From assembly GCA_050734185.1 (NCBI GenBank), contig JBOHUE010000194.1:1-16596 (forward strand): 16,596 bases of DNA, given 5' to 3'. A model generated the notes under the pieces. That model saw nothing but the letters and a program-made list of their open reading frames with translations. It searched no databases and was not told the DNA's origin. The translations under genes and the position numbers were made by a program. Within the stretch, counting starts at the first letter, position 1; every line of letters begins with the position of its first letter. The DNA is from JAFALX01 sp050734185 (GTDB taxonomy: Bacteria > Chloroflexota > Dormibacteria > Aeolococcales > Aeolococcaceae). Positions 7,531-15,642 of the stretch are shown in pieces.

Positions 7531-8022
7531 TCACACGCGCACGCTGCGCAGAGCGTTCAGGATAACGCCGCTGGCAAAGCCCCGCCGCTGCAGCGCGGCG
7601 GCGATGCGCCGCCGGGCGCGGTCGTCGACATCGCCGCGCCTCGCCTCTCGCTCGTACAGCTTCTGCGCGACCTCTGTTGCAGAGCGGAGCTCGTCGTCCT
7701 CGTCGACCGCGTCAAGGGCTTGCGCCGCGGCTGCGGACGACACACCGCGCCGGCGGAGCTCCGCGACAACGCGGGCGCGTCCGTGCCCGGCTCGGACGTG
7801 GCGTCCCACCAGTGACTCCGCCAACGCGCTGTCATCGACGTATCCGTACTCACGACAGCGCTCCACAGCGCTGCGTACCGCAGAGCTGGAGTAGCCGCGC
7901 TGATGCAACTTGCGCTGCAACGCGTCTGCCGATTGCGACGCACCACCAAGGATGCGCAGCGCTGCCGCGAGAGCCGCGTCGGCGCTGTCGGGATCAGCGG
8001 GAGCTTCGCGCGTCGGTCGCAT
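7531..8022 (-). CDS. recX: Regulatory protein RecX
   Basis: RecX binds RecA filaments and limits recombinase and coprotease activity. The 163-residue product shows the three-helix repeats of the family: 'SADALQRKLHQRGYSSSAVR' with 'CREYGYVDDSALAESLVGR' (repeat 1), GHGRARVVAELRRRGVSSAA (repeat 2), and 'ARRRIAAALQRRGFASGVIL' near the C-terminus (repeat 3). It starts 45 bases after the recA stop and should share the recA transcript. No good Shine-Dalgarno precedes the ATG at 8022, which suggests low or coupled translation. The recA stop is in the same frame as recX, but a second TGA just before the ATG rules out a simple read-through fusion. Confidence 0.93.
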   Translation of the reverse strand: MRPTREAPADPDSADAALAAALRILGGASQSADALQRKLHQRGYSSSAVRSAVERCREYGYVDDSALAESLVGRHVRAGHGRARVVAELRRRGVSSAAAAQALDAVDEDDELRSATEVAQKLYEREARRGDVDDRARRRIAAALQRRGFASGVILNALRSVRV

Positions 8023-8067
8023 GCGTCAACGTCTTACGCGAGGGCGGCGTGTCCGGAGCGAGACCTC

Positions 8068-9126
<1,059 letters not shown>

Positions 9127-9380
9127 GCTGTCACTGCGCTCCTTTGTCGAGTCGTTTGGGGCGGCTCGCAACGAGTCTCGCGCCGGCCTGGCCCCTGCGC
9201 GGCGGCCATTGACCTCGACGACGGGCTCGGTGACGACACCGTTCGATTCGGTGCTCGATGTGCTCACGTACGTACTCCAACCATGACGCAGGGCGGGTGC
9301 GCCTGCTGATTCGGACATTTGCTGAGACGAGGCGGCGCCGCGGCGGGCGGAGCGATCCGGGTTCGGCCAGGGGGGCGAAC
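9127..9380 (-). other. Long recA leader or possible N-terminal extension
   Basis: About 250 bases separate the predicted recA transcription start (near 9380) from the GTG chosen as the recA start. The recA frame is open back to an ATG at 9318. A second frame runs from ATG 9382 to a TGA at 9131, four bases before the recA GTG, and encodes an Arg-rich 83-residue product. By hand count, G/C at third positions is roughly 79% in the recA-frame extension from GTG 9267 and roughly 69% in the other frame. Both look lower than in neighbouring genes, so I favour a largely untranslated leader. Confidence 0.4.
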
Positions 9381-9388
9381 ATTTGTAC
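9377..9388 (-). promoter_or_regulatory. SOS (LexA) box of recA
   Basis: The minus strand reads GTACAAATGTTC, one mismatch from the GAAC-N4-GTTC operator used by LexA in Bacillus and Actinomycetota. It overlaps the last bases of the -10 box of the recA promoter, a position where bound LexA would block RNA polymerase. recA is a core SOS gene in these groups. Confidence 0.7.
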
Positions 9389-9415
9389 TGTAGCGGGTGG
9401 GAGGCGTCCTGGCAA
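9387..9415 (-). promoter_or_regulatory. recA promoter
   Basis: On the minus strand TTGCCA (9415-9410), a 17-bp spacer and TACAGT (9392-9387) form a good sigma-70/SigA-type promoter. Each hexamer differs from its consensus at only one or two positions. It lies in the gap after oppF, so recA need not depend on read-through from the importer operon. The SOS box immediately follows. Confidence 0.65.
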
Positions 9416-9486
9416 GGGCACGCACGCAGGCTACCGCTCCGCCACGGTCAGCGCGACGGACATCCGCGGCGGCGTCCGCTTGGCCC

Positions 9487-10512
9487 TCAGACCTTTGTTC
9501 GAACGTCGCCGGAGAAGTGGCAGGCGGCGAACCGGCCCGGGGCCTTCTCCTCCAGCGGCGGGTCCACCTCGGCGCAGATCCCCGGCACCCGCGCGATCGG
9601 ACACCGCGTGTGGAAGTTGCACCCCGATGGCGGGAACAGCGGCGACGGGATCTCGCCGGACAGCTCCACGAGCCGTCGCTTCGACTCGATCTTCGGGTCG
9701 GGTACCGGGATCGCCGACAGCAGGGCCTTCGTGTAGGGGTGCGCCTGGCTCTGGTACAGGTCTTCGCTGGGCGCGATCTCCACCAGCTTGCCGAGGTACA
9801 TCACGAGCACGCGGTCGCTGATGTGGCGGACCACCGACAGGTCGTGCGCAATGAAGAGATAGGTCAGGTTGAACTCGCGCTGCAGGTCCTCGAGCAGATT
9901 GATGATCTGCGCCTGGATGGACACGTCGAGCGCGGAGATCGGTTCGTCGCAGACGATCAGCTTCGGGTTCAGCGCGAGGGCGCGCGCCACGCCGATGCGC
10001 TGCCGCTGACCCCCGGAGAACTCGTGGGGGTAGCGGTTGTTGAAGTACGGATTCAACCCAACAACGCGGAGCAGCTCCTGCACCGTGCGGTCCTTCTCCT
10101 TGTGATCGCGCAGCCCGAAGTTGACCAGCGGCTCGGCAATGATGTCGCCCACCGTCATGCGCGGATCCAGCGACGCGAACGGGTCCTGGAAGATCATCTG
10201 GAGGTTCTTGCGCTGCTGCCGCAGCTTCTCGCCGCGCAGCCTGGTGAGTTCGACTCCGTCAAAGATCACCTGCCCCGACGTGGCCGGCAGCAGCTGCGTG
10301 ATCACCCGCCCAAGCGTCGACTTGCCCGAGCCGGACTCGCCGACCAGCCCCACGGTCTCGCCCGGCTTGATGTCAAAGCTGACACCATCGACGGCGTGCA
10401 CCGTGCCGGCGACTCCGGCGCGGAAGTGCTTGACGACGTCGACGACGCGCAGCAGCGGCTCGGCCGCCTCTGGCCGCGGCGCCGGGTGGACGCTCGCCGC
10501 GTCAACTGCCAC
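9487..10512 (-). CDS. oppF: Peptide ABC transporter ATP-binding protein (OppF/DppF type)
   Basis: This is one of two ATPases powering the peptide importer, 341 residues. Walker A is GESGSGKST (58-66), the Q-loop lies in MIFQDPFASLDPRMTV, the signature is EFSGGQRQR, and Walker B is KLIVCDEPISALD. The H-loop histidine is in FIAHDLSVV. The C-terminal oligopeptide-transport extension (HPYTKALLSAIPVPDP) carries cysteines in CNFHTRCP, GICAEVDPPLEEK and FAACHF, the [4Fe-4S]-type arrangement seen in homologues. The GTG at 10512 overlaps the oppD end by 11 bases, with GGAG six bases upstream. The frame stays open much further upstream, but that part only mirrors oppD. It is the last gene of the opp unit; no clear terminator follows before the recA promoter. 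Substrate (dipeptide or oligopeptide) cannot be told. Confidence 0.93.
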   Translation of the reverse strand: MAVDAASVHPAPRPEAAEPLLRVVDVVKHFRAGVAGTVHAVDGVSFDIKPGETVGLVGESGSGKSTLGRVITQLLPATSGQVIFDGVELTRLRGEKLRQQRKNLQMIFQDPFASLDPRMTVGDIIAEPLVNFGLRDHKEKDRTVQELLRVVGLNPYFNNRYPHEFSGGQRQRIGVARALALNPKLIVCDEPISALDVSIQAQIINLLEDLQREFNLTYLFIAHDLSVVRHISDRVLVMYLGKLVEIAPSEDLYQSQAHPYTKALLSAIPVPDPKIESKRRLVELSGEIPSPLFPPSGCNFHTRCPIARVPGICAEVDPPLEEKAPGRFAACHFSGDVRTKV

Positions 10513-11647
10513 GAAGGTCTCCGACCACCTCGGGGTCGGCGTCGATCTCGCGTTGGTCGACCACGGCGTCCACGAGATCAGCTGGTGGGCGCACGCCGCT
10601 GGCGGCTCCCGGCCGCGTGTCGGTGATGGTCGCGGCGCCCATCTCCTTGAATGCACGGTCCATGCGCACCCAGCACGCCGCGCGCTGCCCGTCGCTGCCC
10701 ACCAGCTCGAGCTGCGGGTTGTCGGTGAAGCACCGCTCGATTCGGAAGGGGCATCGGGGGTTGAACTTGCAACCTGGCGGGGGCGCGATGAGGTCCGGAG
10801 GCAGTCCCTCGATGGAGCGCAGCCGCTCCCTGCGGTTGGTGTCCACGCGCGGCATCGAGCGCAGCAGCGACCAGGTGTAGGGATGCTGCGGGTTGTCGAA
10901 GATCTGCTCCGTTGTCCCCTCCTCGACGATCTCACCGGCATACATCACGATGACGCGCTGGCAGAGTCCGGCGACGACTCCGAGGTTGTGCGTGATGAGC
11001 ACGATCGACGTTCCCGTCTCACGGTTCAGGTCCCGCAGCAGCTCGAGGATCTGCGCCTGCACGGTCACGTCGAGCGCCGTCGTGGGCTCGTCCGCGATCA
11101 ACACCTTGGGACGGTTCGAGAGCCCCATCGCGATCATCGCGCGCTGGCGCATCCCGCCGCTGAACTGGTGCGGGTAGTCCTTGATGCGGCGCGATGGGTC
11201 GGGGACGCGAACCTCGCCAAGCAGCTGCACGCCGCGCGTTTTCACTTCATCGTGCTTGATGACGTCGTGCGCGTACATCGCCTCGTCGATCTGGTAGCCC
11301 ACCGTCATCACCGGATTCAGCGACGACAGCGGGTCCTGGAAGATCATCGCGATGTCGCGGCCGCGCACGTGGCGCAACTCCTCGTTCTTGAGGGTCGTCA
11401 GGTCCCTGCCCTGAAACGTGATCGAGCCGCCGACGATGCGTCCCGGGCGCTGCACCAGTCCGAGGATGGAGAGCACCGTGACGCTCTTGCCGCACCCGGA
11501 CTCACCGACGATGCCGAGCGTCTCGCCCTCGTAGAGGTCGAAGCTGACGTCGCGAACCGCCTTGACCTCGCCGTCATCGGTGAAGAACGAGGTGCTGAGG
11601 TTCTTGACCTCGAGTATCGGCTGCGTGATGCCGGGCACTGAGCTCAT
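10502..11647 (-). CDS. oppD: Peptide ABC transporter ATP-binding protein (OppD/DppD type)
   Basis: This is the partner ATPase of OppF, 381 residues. Walker A is GESGCGKS (48-55), the Q-loop is in MIFQDPLSSLNPVMTV, the signature is QFSGGMRQR, Walker B is KVLIADEPTTALD, and the H-loop is VLITHNLGVVAG. The oligopeptide-specific C-terminal region has HPYTWSLLRSMPRVD and the cysteines CKFNPRCP, ERCF and AACW, matching the iron-sulfur ligands of DppD/OppD proteins. About 45 further residues rich in Ala, Asp and Pro follow the last cysteine and are not part of the usual family core. The ATG at 11647 is directly preceded by GAGAGG. That site is better spaced (nine bases) for a GTG at 11638, which would drop three residues. 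It lies 24 bases after oppC and overlaps oppF. Confidence 0.93.
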   Translation of the reverse strand: MSSVPGITQPILEVKNLSTSFFTDDGEVKAVRDVSFDLYEGETLGIVGESGCGKSVTVLSILGLVQRPGRIVGGSITFQGRDLTTLKNEELRHVRGRDIAMIFQDPLSSLNPVMTVGYQIDEAMYAHDVIKHDEVKTRGVQLLGEVRVPDPSRRIKDYPHQFSGGMRQRAMIAMGLSNRPKVLIADEPTTALDVTVQAQILELLRDLNRETGTSIVLITHNLGVVAGLCQRVIVMYAGEIVEEGTTEQIFDNPQHPYTWSLLRSMPRVDTNRRERLRSIEGLPPDLIAPPPGCKFNPRCPFRIERCFTDNPQLELVGSDGQRAACWVRMDRAFKEMGAATITDTRPGAASGVRPPADLVDAVVDQREIDADPEVVGDLRGS

Positions 11648-11671
11648 CCTCTCACACGACTTCCGGCCACT

Positions 11672-12604
11672 TCAGCGCTTCTGCCGGGGATCGAACGCGT
11701 CGCGCAGACCGTCGCCGAAGAAGTTGAAGGCGAGCAGCGTGAGCGACAGCGCGAGCGATGGAATCAACGTGATCCACGGCGCGCTCTGCAGCAGGTTGAG
11801 CGGCGTGGCGCCGTCATTGGCGCCGCTGGCAATGGAGCCCCAGGAGAAGAGCGGCGACCGGATGCCGACGCCGAGGAAGCTGAGAAACGCCTCGGTGAGA
11901 ATCGCGATCGGGACGATGAACGTCGTCTGCACGATGATCGGCCCCAGCGCGTTGGGAAAGATGTGCGTGAACAGGATCCGTCCCCGGCGCGTGCCGCTCG
12001 CGCGCGCGGCCTCGACGAACTCGCGTTCCCGGATGCTCAACGCCTGGCCGCGCACCAGGCGCGCCATGTCCATCCACGTGGTCACGGAGATGGCGACCAT
12101 GATCGTGAGGATGCCCGGCCCGAGGACGATGTACAGCACGAGCGCCAGCAGCAGTGTCGGGACGCCGTAGAACGCGTTGATCACCGTGCTGATCACGGCG
12201 TCCACCCAACCACGCGTGTAGCCGGCCAGCAGACCGATCGTGACGCCGCCCACCAGCACGATCACCGCCGTGCCCACGCCGACCGCCAGCGAGATCTGCG
12301 CGCCCTGCATCATCTGACTCAGGATGTCGCGGCCCAGCGGGTCGCAGCCGAACGGGTGCTGCGCGTTGGGACCGACGGCGTAGGCGGCCTCGTTCGGGCA
12401 TACGCCCTGCGCCTTGGGGTCATACGGCGTCCAGACGAACGCCACCAGCGCGACCCCGATGACGAAGAGCAGGAACAACGCGCCGGCGACGGCGAGCTTG
12501 TTGCGCCGCAGGCGGCGCAATCCGTCGCGCCACAGGCCAACCTGCTCGCGCGCCAGGATCCCTCCGGCCAGATCAAGGTCGAGCGGCGTGATGACGGTCG
12601 CCAT
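11672..12604 (-). CDS. oppC: Peptide ABC transporter permease (OppC/DppC type)
   Basis: This is the second membrane subunit of the importer, 310 residues. A cytoplasmic N-terminus with a basic WRDGLRRLRRNKLAVAG stretch leads into the first membrane helix. The long extracytoplasmic loop ends with the OppC hallmark HPFGCDPLGRDILSQMM. Five further helices follow. The EAA loop that contacts the ATPases is EFVEAARASGTRRGRILFTH plus PNALGPIIV. The typical end is GDGLRDAFDPR. The ATG at 12604 is one base beyond the oppB stop, so the two are translationally linked; an upstream in-frame ATG at 12637 lies inside oppB and is unlikely. Membrane topology and motifs match the family over the full length. 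Confidence 0.94.
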   Translation of the reverse strand: MATVITPLDLDLAGGILAREQVGLWRDGLRRLRRNKLAVAGALFLLFVIGVALVAFVWTPYDPKAQGVCPNEAAYAVGPNAQHPFGCDPLGRDILSQMMQGAQISLAVGVGTAVIVLVGGVTIGLLAGYTRGWVDAVISTVINAFYGVPTLLLALVLYIVLGPGILTIMVAISVTTWMDMARLVRGQALSIREREFVEAARASGTRRGRILFTHIFPNALGPIIVQTTFIVPIAILTEAFLSFLGVGIRSPLFSWGSIASGANDGATPLNLLQSAPWITLIPSLALSLTLLAFNFFGDGLRDAFDPRQKR

Positions 12605-12605
12605 G

Positions 12606-13562
12606 TCAGTACCGAATCCTGGGATCGACGAACGCATACGCGAGGTCGACGACGAGGTTGGCGACGCCGATCAGCAGCGCGTACAGCGTGAACACGGCGA
12701 CCGCGATGTTGTAGTCGTGGCGCGTGATGCTCTCGACGAACTCCTTGCCCATCCCGGGGATGCCGAACAGGTTCTCGATGACGACGCTCCCCACCACGAT
12801 GGTGACGATCAGGGGACCCGCGATGCTGATCACCGGGATGAGCGCGTTGCGGAACGCGTGACGCAACACAACCACGCGCTGCCGCAGCCCCTTGGCCCGT
12901 GCCGTGCGGATGTAGTCCTGCTGGATGACGTCGAGCATGGCGGCGCGCGTGATGCGCGTGACCTGGCCTGACGTGTACAGACCGAGCGCGAACGCCGGTA
13001 TCGAGAGCTGCTCGAGGGTGCCGTACGTCCCCGTCCAGTTCAGCGGGTAGTAGAACGCGCCACCCGTGATGCTGAAGAGCCACACGCCGAAGATGAGGAT
13101 GAACACGCTCGCGAGCACGAAGCTCGGGACGCTGTAGCCGATGACCGCGAAGGTGGTGAGCGTGTAGTCGACCCACGTGTTCTGACGCGCCGCCGCGAGC
13201 ACCCCGAAGAGCGTCCCGAGGCCAAGCGTGATGAGGAGCGCGGCGCCGCCCAGCATGGCGCTGACGCTGAGCTCGCGGAGCACGATCGGGGTGATCGGCT
13301 GGTCGCGTATGACAAATGAGACGCCGAAGTCGCCATGGACCACACCCTTGAGCCAGTTCCAGTACTGGATGGCACTCGGCTGATCCAACCCGTGCTGGTG
13401 CAGCACAGCCTGCAACGCGGCGCCGTGGAGCTTCTCGGAGATGAACGCGTTCCCCGGCAGCGTGTGCACGAGGACGAAGACGAGGAAGGAAACGGCTACG
13501 ACGGTGAAGGCGACGAGCAGCAGCCGCTGTATGACATAGATCAGCGTCCCTCTCGTCAGCAT
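12606..13562 (-). CDS. oppB: Peptide ABC transporter permease (OppB/DppB type)
   Basis: This is the first membrane subunit of the importer, 318 residues. It starts as the family does, with a single helix right at the N-terminus (IYVIQRLLLVAFTVVAVSFL) followed by FVLVHTLPGNAF. A periplasm-side domain contains GLDQPSAIQYWNWLKGVVHGDFG. Five more helices follow. The EAA loop is QDYIRTARAKGLRQRVVVL with FRNALIPV. The C-terminus is LAYAFVDPRIRY, typical of OppB. The ATG at 13562 has GAGG 13 bases upstream, a loose site. The gene is separated from oppA by a terminator hairpin, so its expression should depend on partial read-through. It is followed after one base by oppC. Confidence 0.94.
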   Translation of the reverse strand: MLTRGTLIYVIQRLLLVAFTVVAVSFLVFVLVHTLPGNAFISEKLHGAALQAVLHQHGLDQPSAIQYWNWLKGVVHGDFGVSFVIRDQPITPIVLRELSVSAMLGGAALLITLGLGTLFGVLAAARQNTWVDYTLTTFAVIGYSVPSFVLASVFILIFGVWLFSITGGAFYYPLNWTGTYGTLEQLSIPAFALGLYTSGQVTRITRAAMLDVIQQDYIRTARAKGLRQRVVVLRHAFRNALIPVISIAGPLIVTIVVGSVVIENLFGIPGMGKEFVESITRHDYNIAVAVFTLYALLIGVANLVVDLAYAFVDPRIRY

Positions 13563-13604
13563 TGCTTCAGCTGCGCCTCAAACCGGGTTCACGAGCAGTA
13601 TGAA

Positions 13605-13639
13605 GGAGAAAAGGCGCTCCGGCAACGAGCCGGAGCGCC
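13605..13639 (-). terminator. Intrinsic terminator or attenuator between oppA and oppB
   Basis: An 11-bp perfect stem (GGCGCTCCGGC, 5-nt loop, GCCGGAGCGCC) spans 13639-13613. It is followed on the minus strand by TTTTCTCC. This is a textbook factor-independent terminator just after the oppA stop. In ABC importer operons such elements let most transcripts end after the binding-protein gene, giving an excess of binding protein over permease. Confidence 0.85.
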
Positions 13640-13660
13640 CTGCTCAATCCTGAGCTTTGG

Positions 13661-15514
13661 TCAGTGTGACTGGATCGAGATCTCGTCCCAGTAGTAGTCC
13701 GCCTGGGCGTTGGTGCCGGCGCCCTTGACGTACGAGTGGATGAAGATGCTGGCGACCGAGTAGTACAGCGGAATGTACGCCCAGTCGTCCTGCAGCCCCT
13801 TCGACAGCTGGTTGTAAAGCGAAAGCGCCGTGTCGATCGGCTCGGTGTCCGCCTTGGCCAGGGTGTCGTCGTAGGTCTTGTTCGTGTCGGTCGCCCCGTC
13901 ACCGCAGGAGCCGTTGTCCGCGTAGCCGCTGGTGTTGGCGCCGCATGCGCTTGTGCCCCAGAGGTTGTCGAACCAGTCCTGCGGGTGGTTGTAGTCGAAC
14001 TGCCAGCCGTCACGCTCCATGACGTACTTGCCGGCAAGACGGGCGGCGATGAACGCGGAGCCGTCGGGGTTCGGGTCGAGAGCGACGTTGAGGCCGAGGT
14101 TCTTCTGCCACTGCCCCTGCAGGAAGCTCGCCACCGAATCGTTGAGGCCACCGGTGTTGTACGAGTACTTCAGGTTGGCCGTCAGCGTACCGGCCGGGTC
14201 GTACTGCTTCAGCAGGCTCTTGGCCTGGGTCGCGTCGAACTTCGCCAGCGGGTCGCTGTTGTCACCGCCGTAGCCGATCAGGCCCTTGGTGATCAGACCG
14301 CCGGTGGCAGGGGTGCAGAGGCCCTTCGCCGTGTTGCCCTTGCAGACGGTGTCCGCCAGCGACTGCTTGTCGACGGCGAGGTCGAATGCCTCACGCAGTC
14401 CCTTGGCTGCCGCGCTCTGGCCGACGAACGGACCGCCGGTCCCCGGGTAGCCGATGTTGAAGCTCATCCAGGTGGTGCGGCCCTTGGGCTTGATCAGCAC
14501 CTGAGACGCTTCCTGGCTGTTGGCCTGGACGCGGAGGACATCGGCGACGGGCAGGATGCTGTTGCCGCCATACCCGACGAGGTCATAGCCGCCCTGCTCC
14601 CACGACGAGATCGTGGTCGACTGCGCCGACGGGTCCTTGATGTCGACGTCGATCTCGGTCAACGTCGGCTTCGGGCTCCCCCACCAGCTGCTGACGGCCT
14701 TCCACGTATCCGACTGCTTCGGCGTGTAGGCCGAGAGGAAGAACGGACCGGTGCCGAGCAGGCAGTCGGTGTTGCCGGCAGCGCTCGTGCCGCACGGCTT
14801 CGCCCACCAGTTGACCGGGTCGTTCTTGATGACATTCTCGTCAACAATCGATCCGGCGCTGCCCTGCAGGGTCCACGCCGTCAGGCACCAGCCGCATCCG
14901 CTCGTCAGCTTGACCTGGACCGTGTATGGGTCAGGTGCGGTCAGGCCCGACATCTGCAGCGTTGGGTCCTGCGCGGAGAGCTTCTGCTCCAGCGTGGTGC
15001 GGCACGTCGAGGGGTCCGCCTTCTTCGAGCAGAAAGCAGCACCTGCCTTGTGCACGGCCGTGTAGCCGGCGATTGCGCCGAGGCTGCTCGCGTACGGACC
15101 GTTCAACGCGACGGCGCGGTCCCACGAATAGAGCACGTCCTTGGCGGTCATCTTGTCGCCGTTGGCGAACGTGACGTTCTGCTTCAGATGAATGGTGTAC
15201 GTCTGCCCATCGGCCGAGATGCCACCGTTGCTCGCTGTCGGCACGGCCGATGCGATGTCCGAAACGAGGTTGAGGTTGTCATCGAACCGCCAGAGGTTGT
15301 CGAACACGTTCTGCGCGAACTCGGTGTCGACCTCCGCGTCCATCGCACCCGGGTCCCACGTGTGGGGATCCTGATACGTCGGGAACCGAAGCACCTGGCT
15401 CTTCGCCAGGGATCCGGAAGACGACGGGGCTGTGCCGCTGCCGCACGCGGCGACGGTGACCAGGCTCACCAGTCCGAGGACCAGGCCCCCGACTTTGAAT
15501 CGACTGATACCCAA
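13661..15514 (-). CDS. oppA: Peptide-binding lipoprotein of the ABC importer (OppA/DppA type, SBP_bac_5)
   Basis: This extracellular receptor captures peptides and delivers them to OppB-OppC. It has 617 residues. A lipoprotein signal peptide covers residues 1-23 (basic GISRFK, hydrophobic core, lipobox VAAC) with the lipidated Cys at 24. The mature part has the SBP_bac_5 layout: 'FDNLWRFDDNLNLVSDIA', 'YTIHLKQNVTFANGDKMTAK', 'DVLYSWDRAV', LGTGPFFLSAYTP, LREAFDLAVDKQSLAD and the C-terminal DWAYIPLYYSVASIFIH. Ten cysteines besides Cys24 form five close pairs. The start is a TTG at 15514 with GGAGGAGGT ending seven bases upstream; the frame is open far beyond it but there it merely mirrors cinA. 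It is first in the opp unit and followed by a terminator. A nickel or other solute cannot be fully excluded, but the permease and ATPases point to peptides. Confidence 0.92.
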   Translation of the reverse strand: MGISRFKVGGLVLGLVSLVTVAACGSGTAPSSSGSLAKSQVLRFPTYQDPHTWDPGAMDAEVDTEFAQNVFDNLWRFDDNLNLVSDIASAVPTASNGGISADGQTYTIHLKQNVTFANGDKMTAKDVLYSWDRAVALNGPYASSLGAIAGYTAVHKAGAAFCSKKADPSTCRTTLEQKLSAQDPTLQMSGLTAPDPYTVQVKLTSGCGWCLTAWTLQGSAGSIVDENVIKNDPVNWWAKPCGTSAAGNTDCLLGTGPFFLSAYTPKQSDTWKAVSSWWGSPKPTLTEIDVDIKDPSAQSTTISSWEQGGYDLVGYGGNSILPVADVLRVQANSQEASQVLIKPKGRTTWMSFNIGYPGTGGPFVGQSAAAKGLREAFDLAVDKQSLADTVCKGNTAKGLCTPATGGLITKGLIGYGGDNSDPLAKFDATQAKSLLKQYDPAGTLTANLKYSYNTGGLNDSVASFLQGQWQKNLGLNVALDPNPDGSAFIAARLAGKYVMERDGWQFDYNHPQDWFDNLWGTSACGANTSGYADNGSCGDGATDTNKTYDDTLAKADTEPIDTALSLYNQLSKGLQDDWAYIPLYYSVASIFIHSYVKGAGTNAQADYYWDEISIQSH

Positions 15515-15521
15515 GGTGTGA

Positions 15522-15530
15522 CCTCCTCCA
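15522..15530 (-). promoter_or_regulatory. Strong ribosome binding site that fixes the TTG start of oppA
   Basis: GGAGGAGGT on the minus strand ends seven bases before TTG 15514-15512. The encoded protein then starts with a proper lipoprotein signal peptide. No ATG or GTG in frame fits both signals. Confidence 0.8.
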
Positions 15531-15619
15531 ATACCCGGCTTGCGTTCAGCCGAGGTGTGCACAAATCGGGCCCCGGGGGATACATGGGGGCAACCGCAGG
15601 GTATCCGCTGATATGGGCG

Positions 15620-15631
15620 TTCGTATACGAA
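15620..15631. promoter_or_regulatory. Perfect 12-bp palindrome upstream of oppA, candidate operator
   Basis: TTCGTATACGAA is its own reverse complement and sits in the 128-bp gap between cinA and oppA, about 105 bases before the oppA start. It could be placed between a weak TTCGAA (-35) and CATATC (-10) 17 bp apart on the minus strand, a usual repressor position. Those hexamers are poor matches, so only the palindrome itself is secure. Confidence 0.4.
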
Positions 15632-15642
15632 TTTCGAAAAAA

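Noticed and set aside
7518..7532. GATCAG-CTC-CTGATC palindrome at the recX stop
   Set aside because: A six-bp stem with a three-base loop but no T-tract. It overlaps coding sequence and is too weak for a terminator call.
9497..9504. GTTCGAAC palindrome near the oppF end
   Set aside because: It resembles half-sites of an SOS box but lacks the four-base spacer and lies inside coding sequence.
10513..10941. Extending oppF upstream to a 484-residue protein
   Set aside because: The added stretch is a Ser/Arg/Pro-rich shadow of the oppD coding sequence. GTG 10512 has GGAG six bases upstream.
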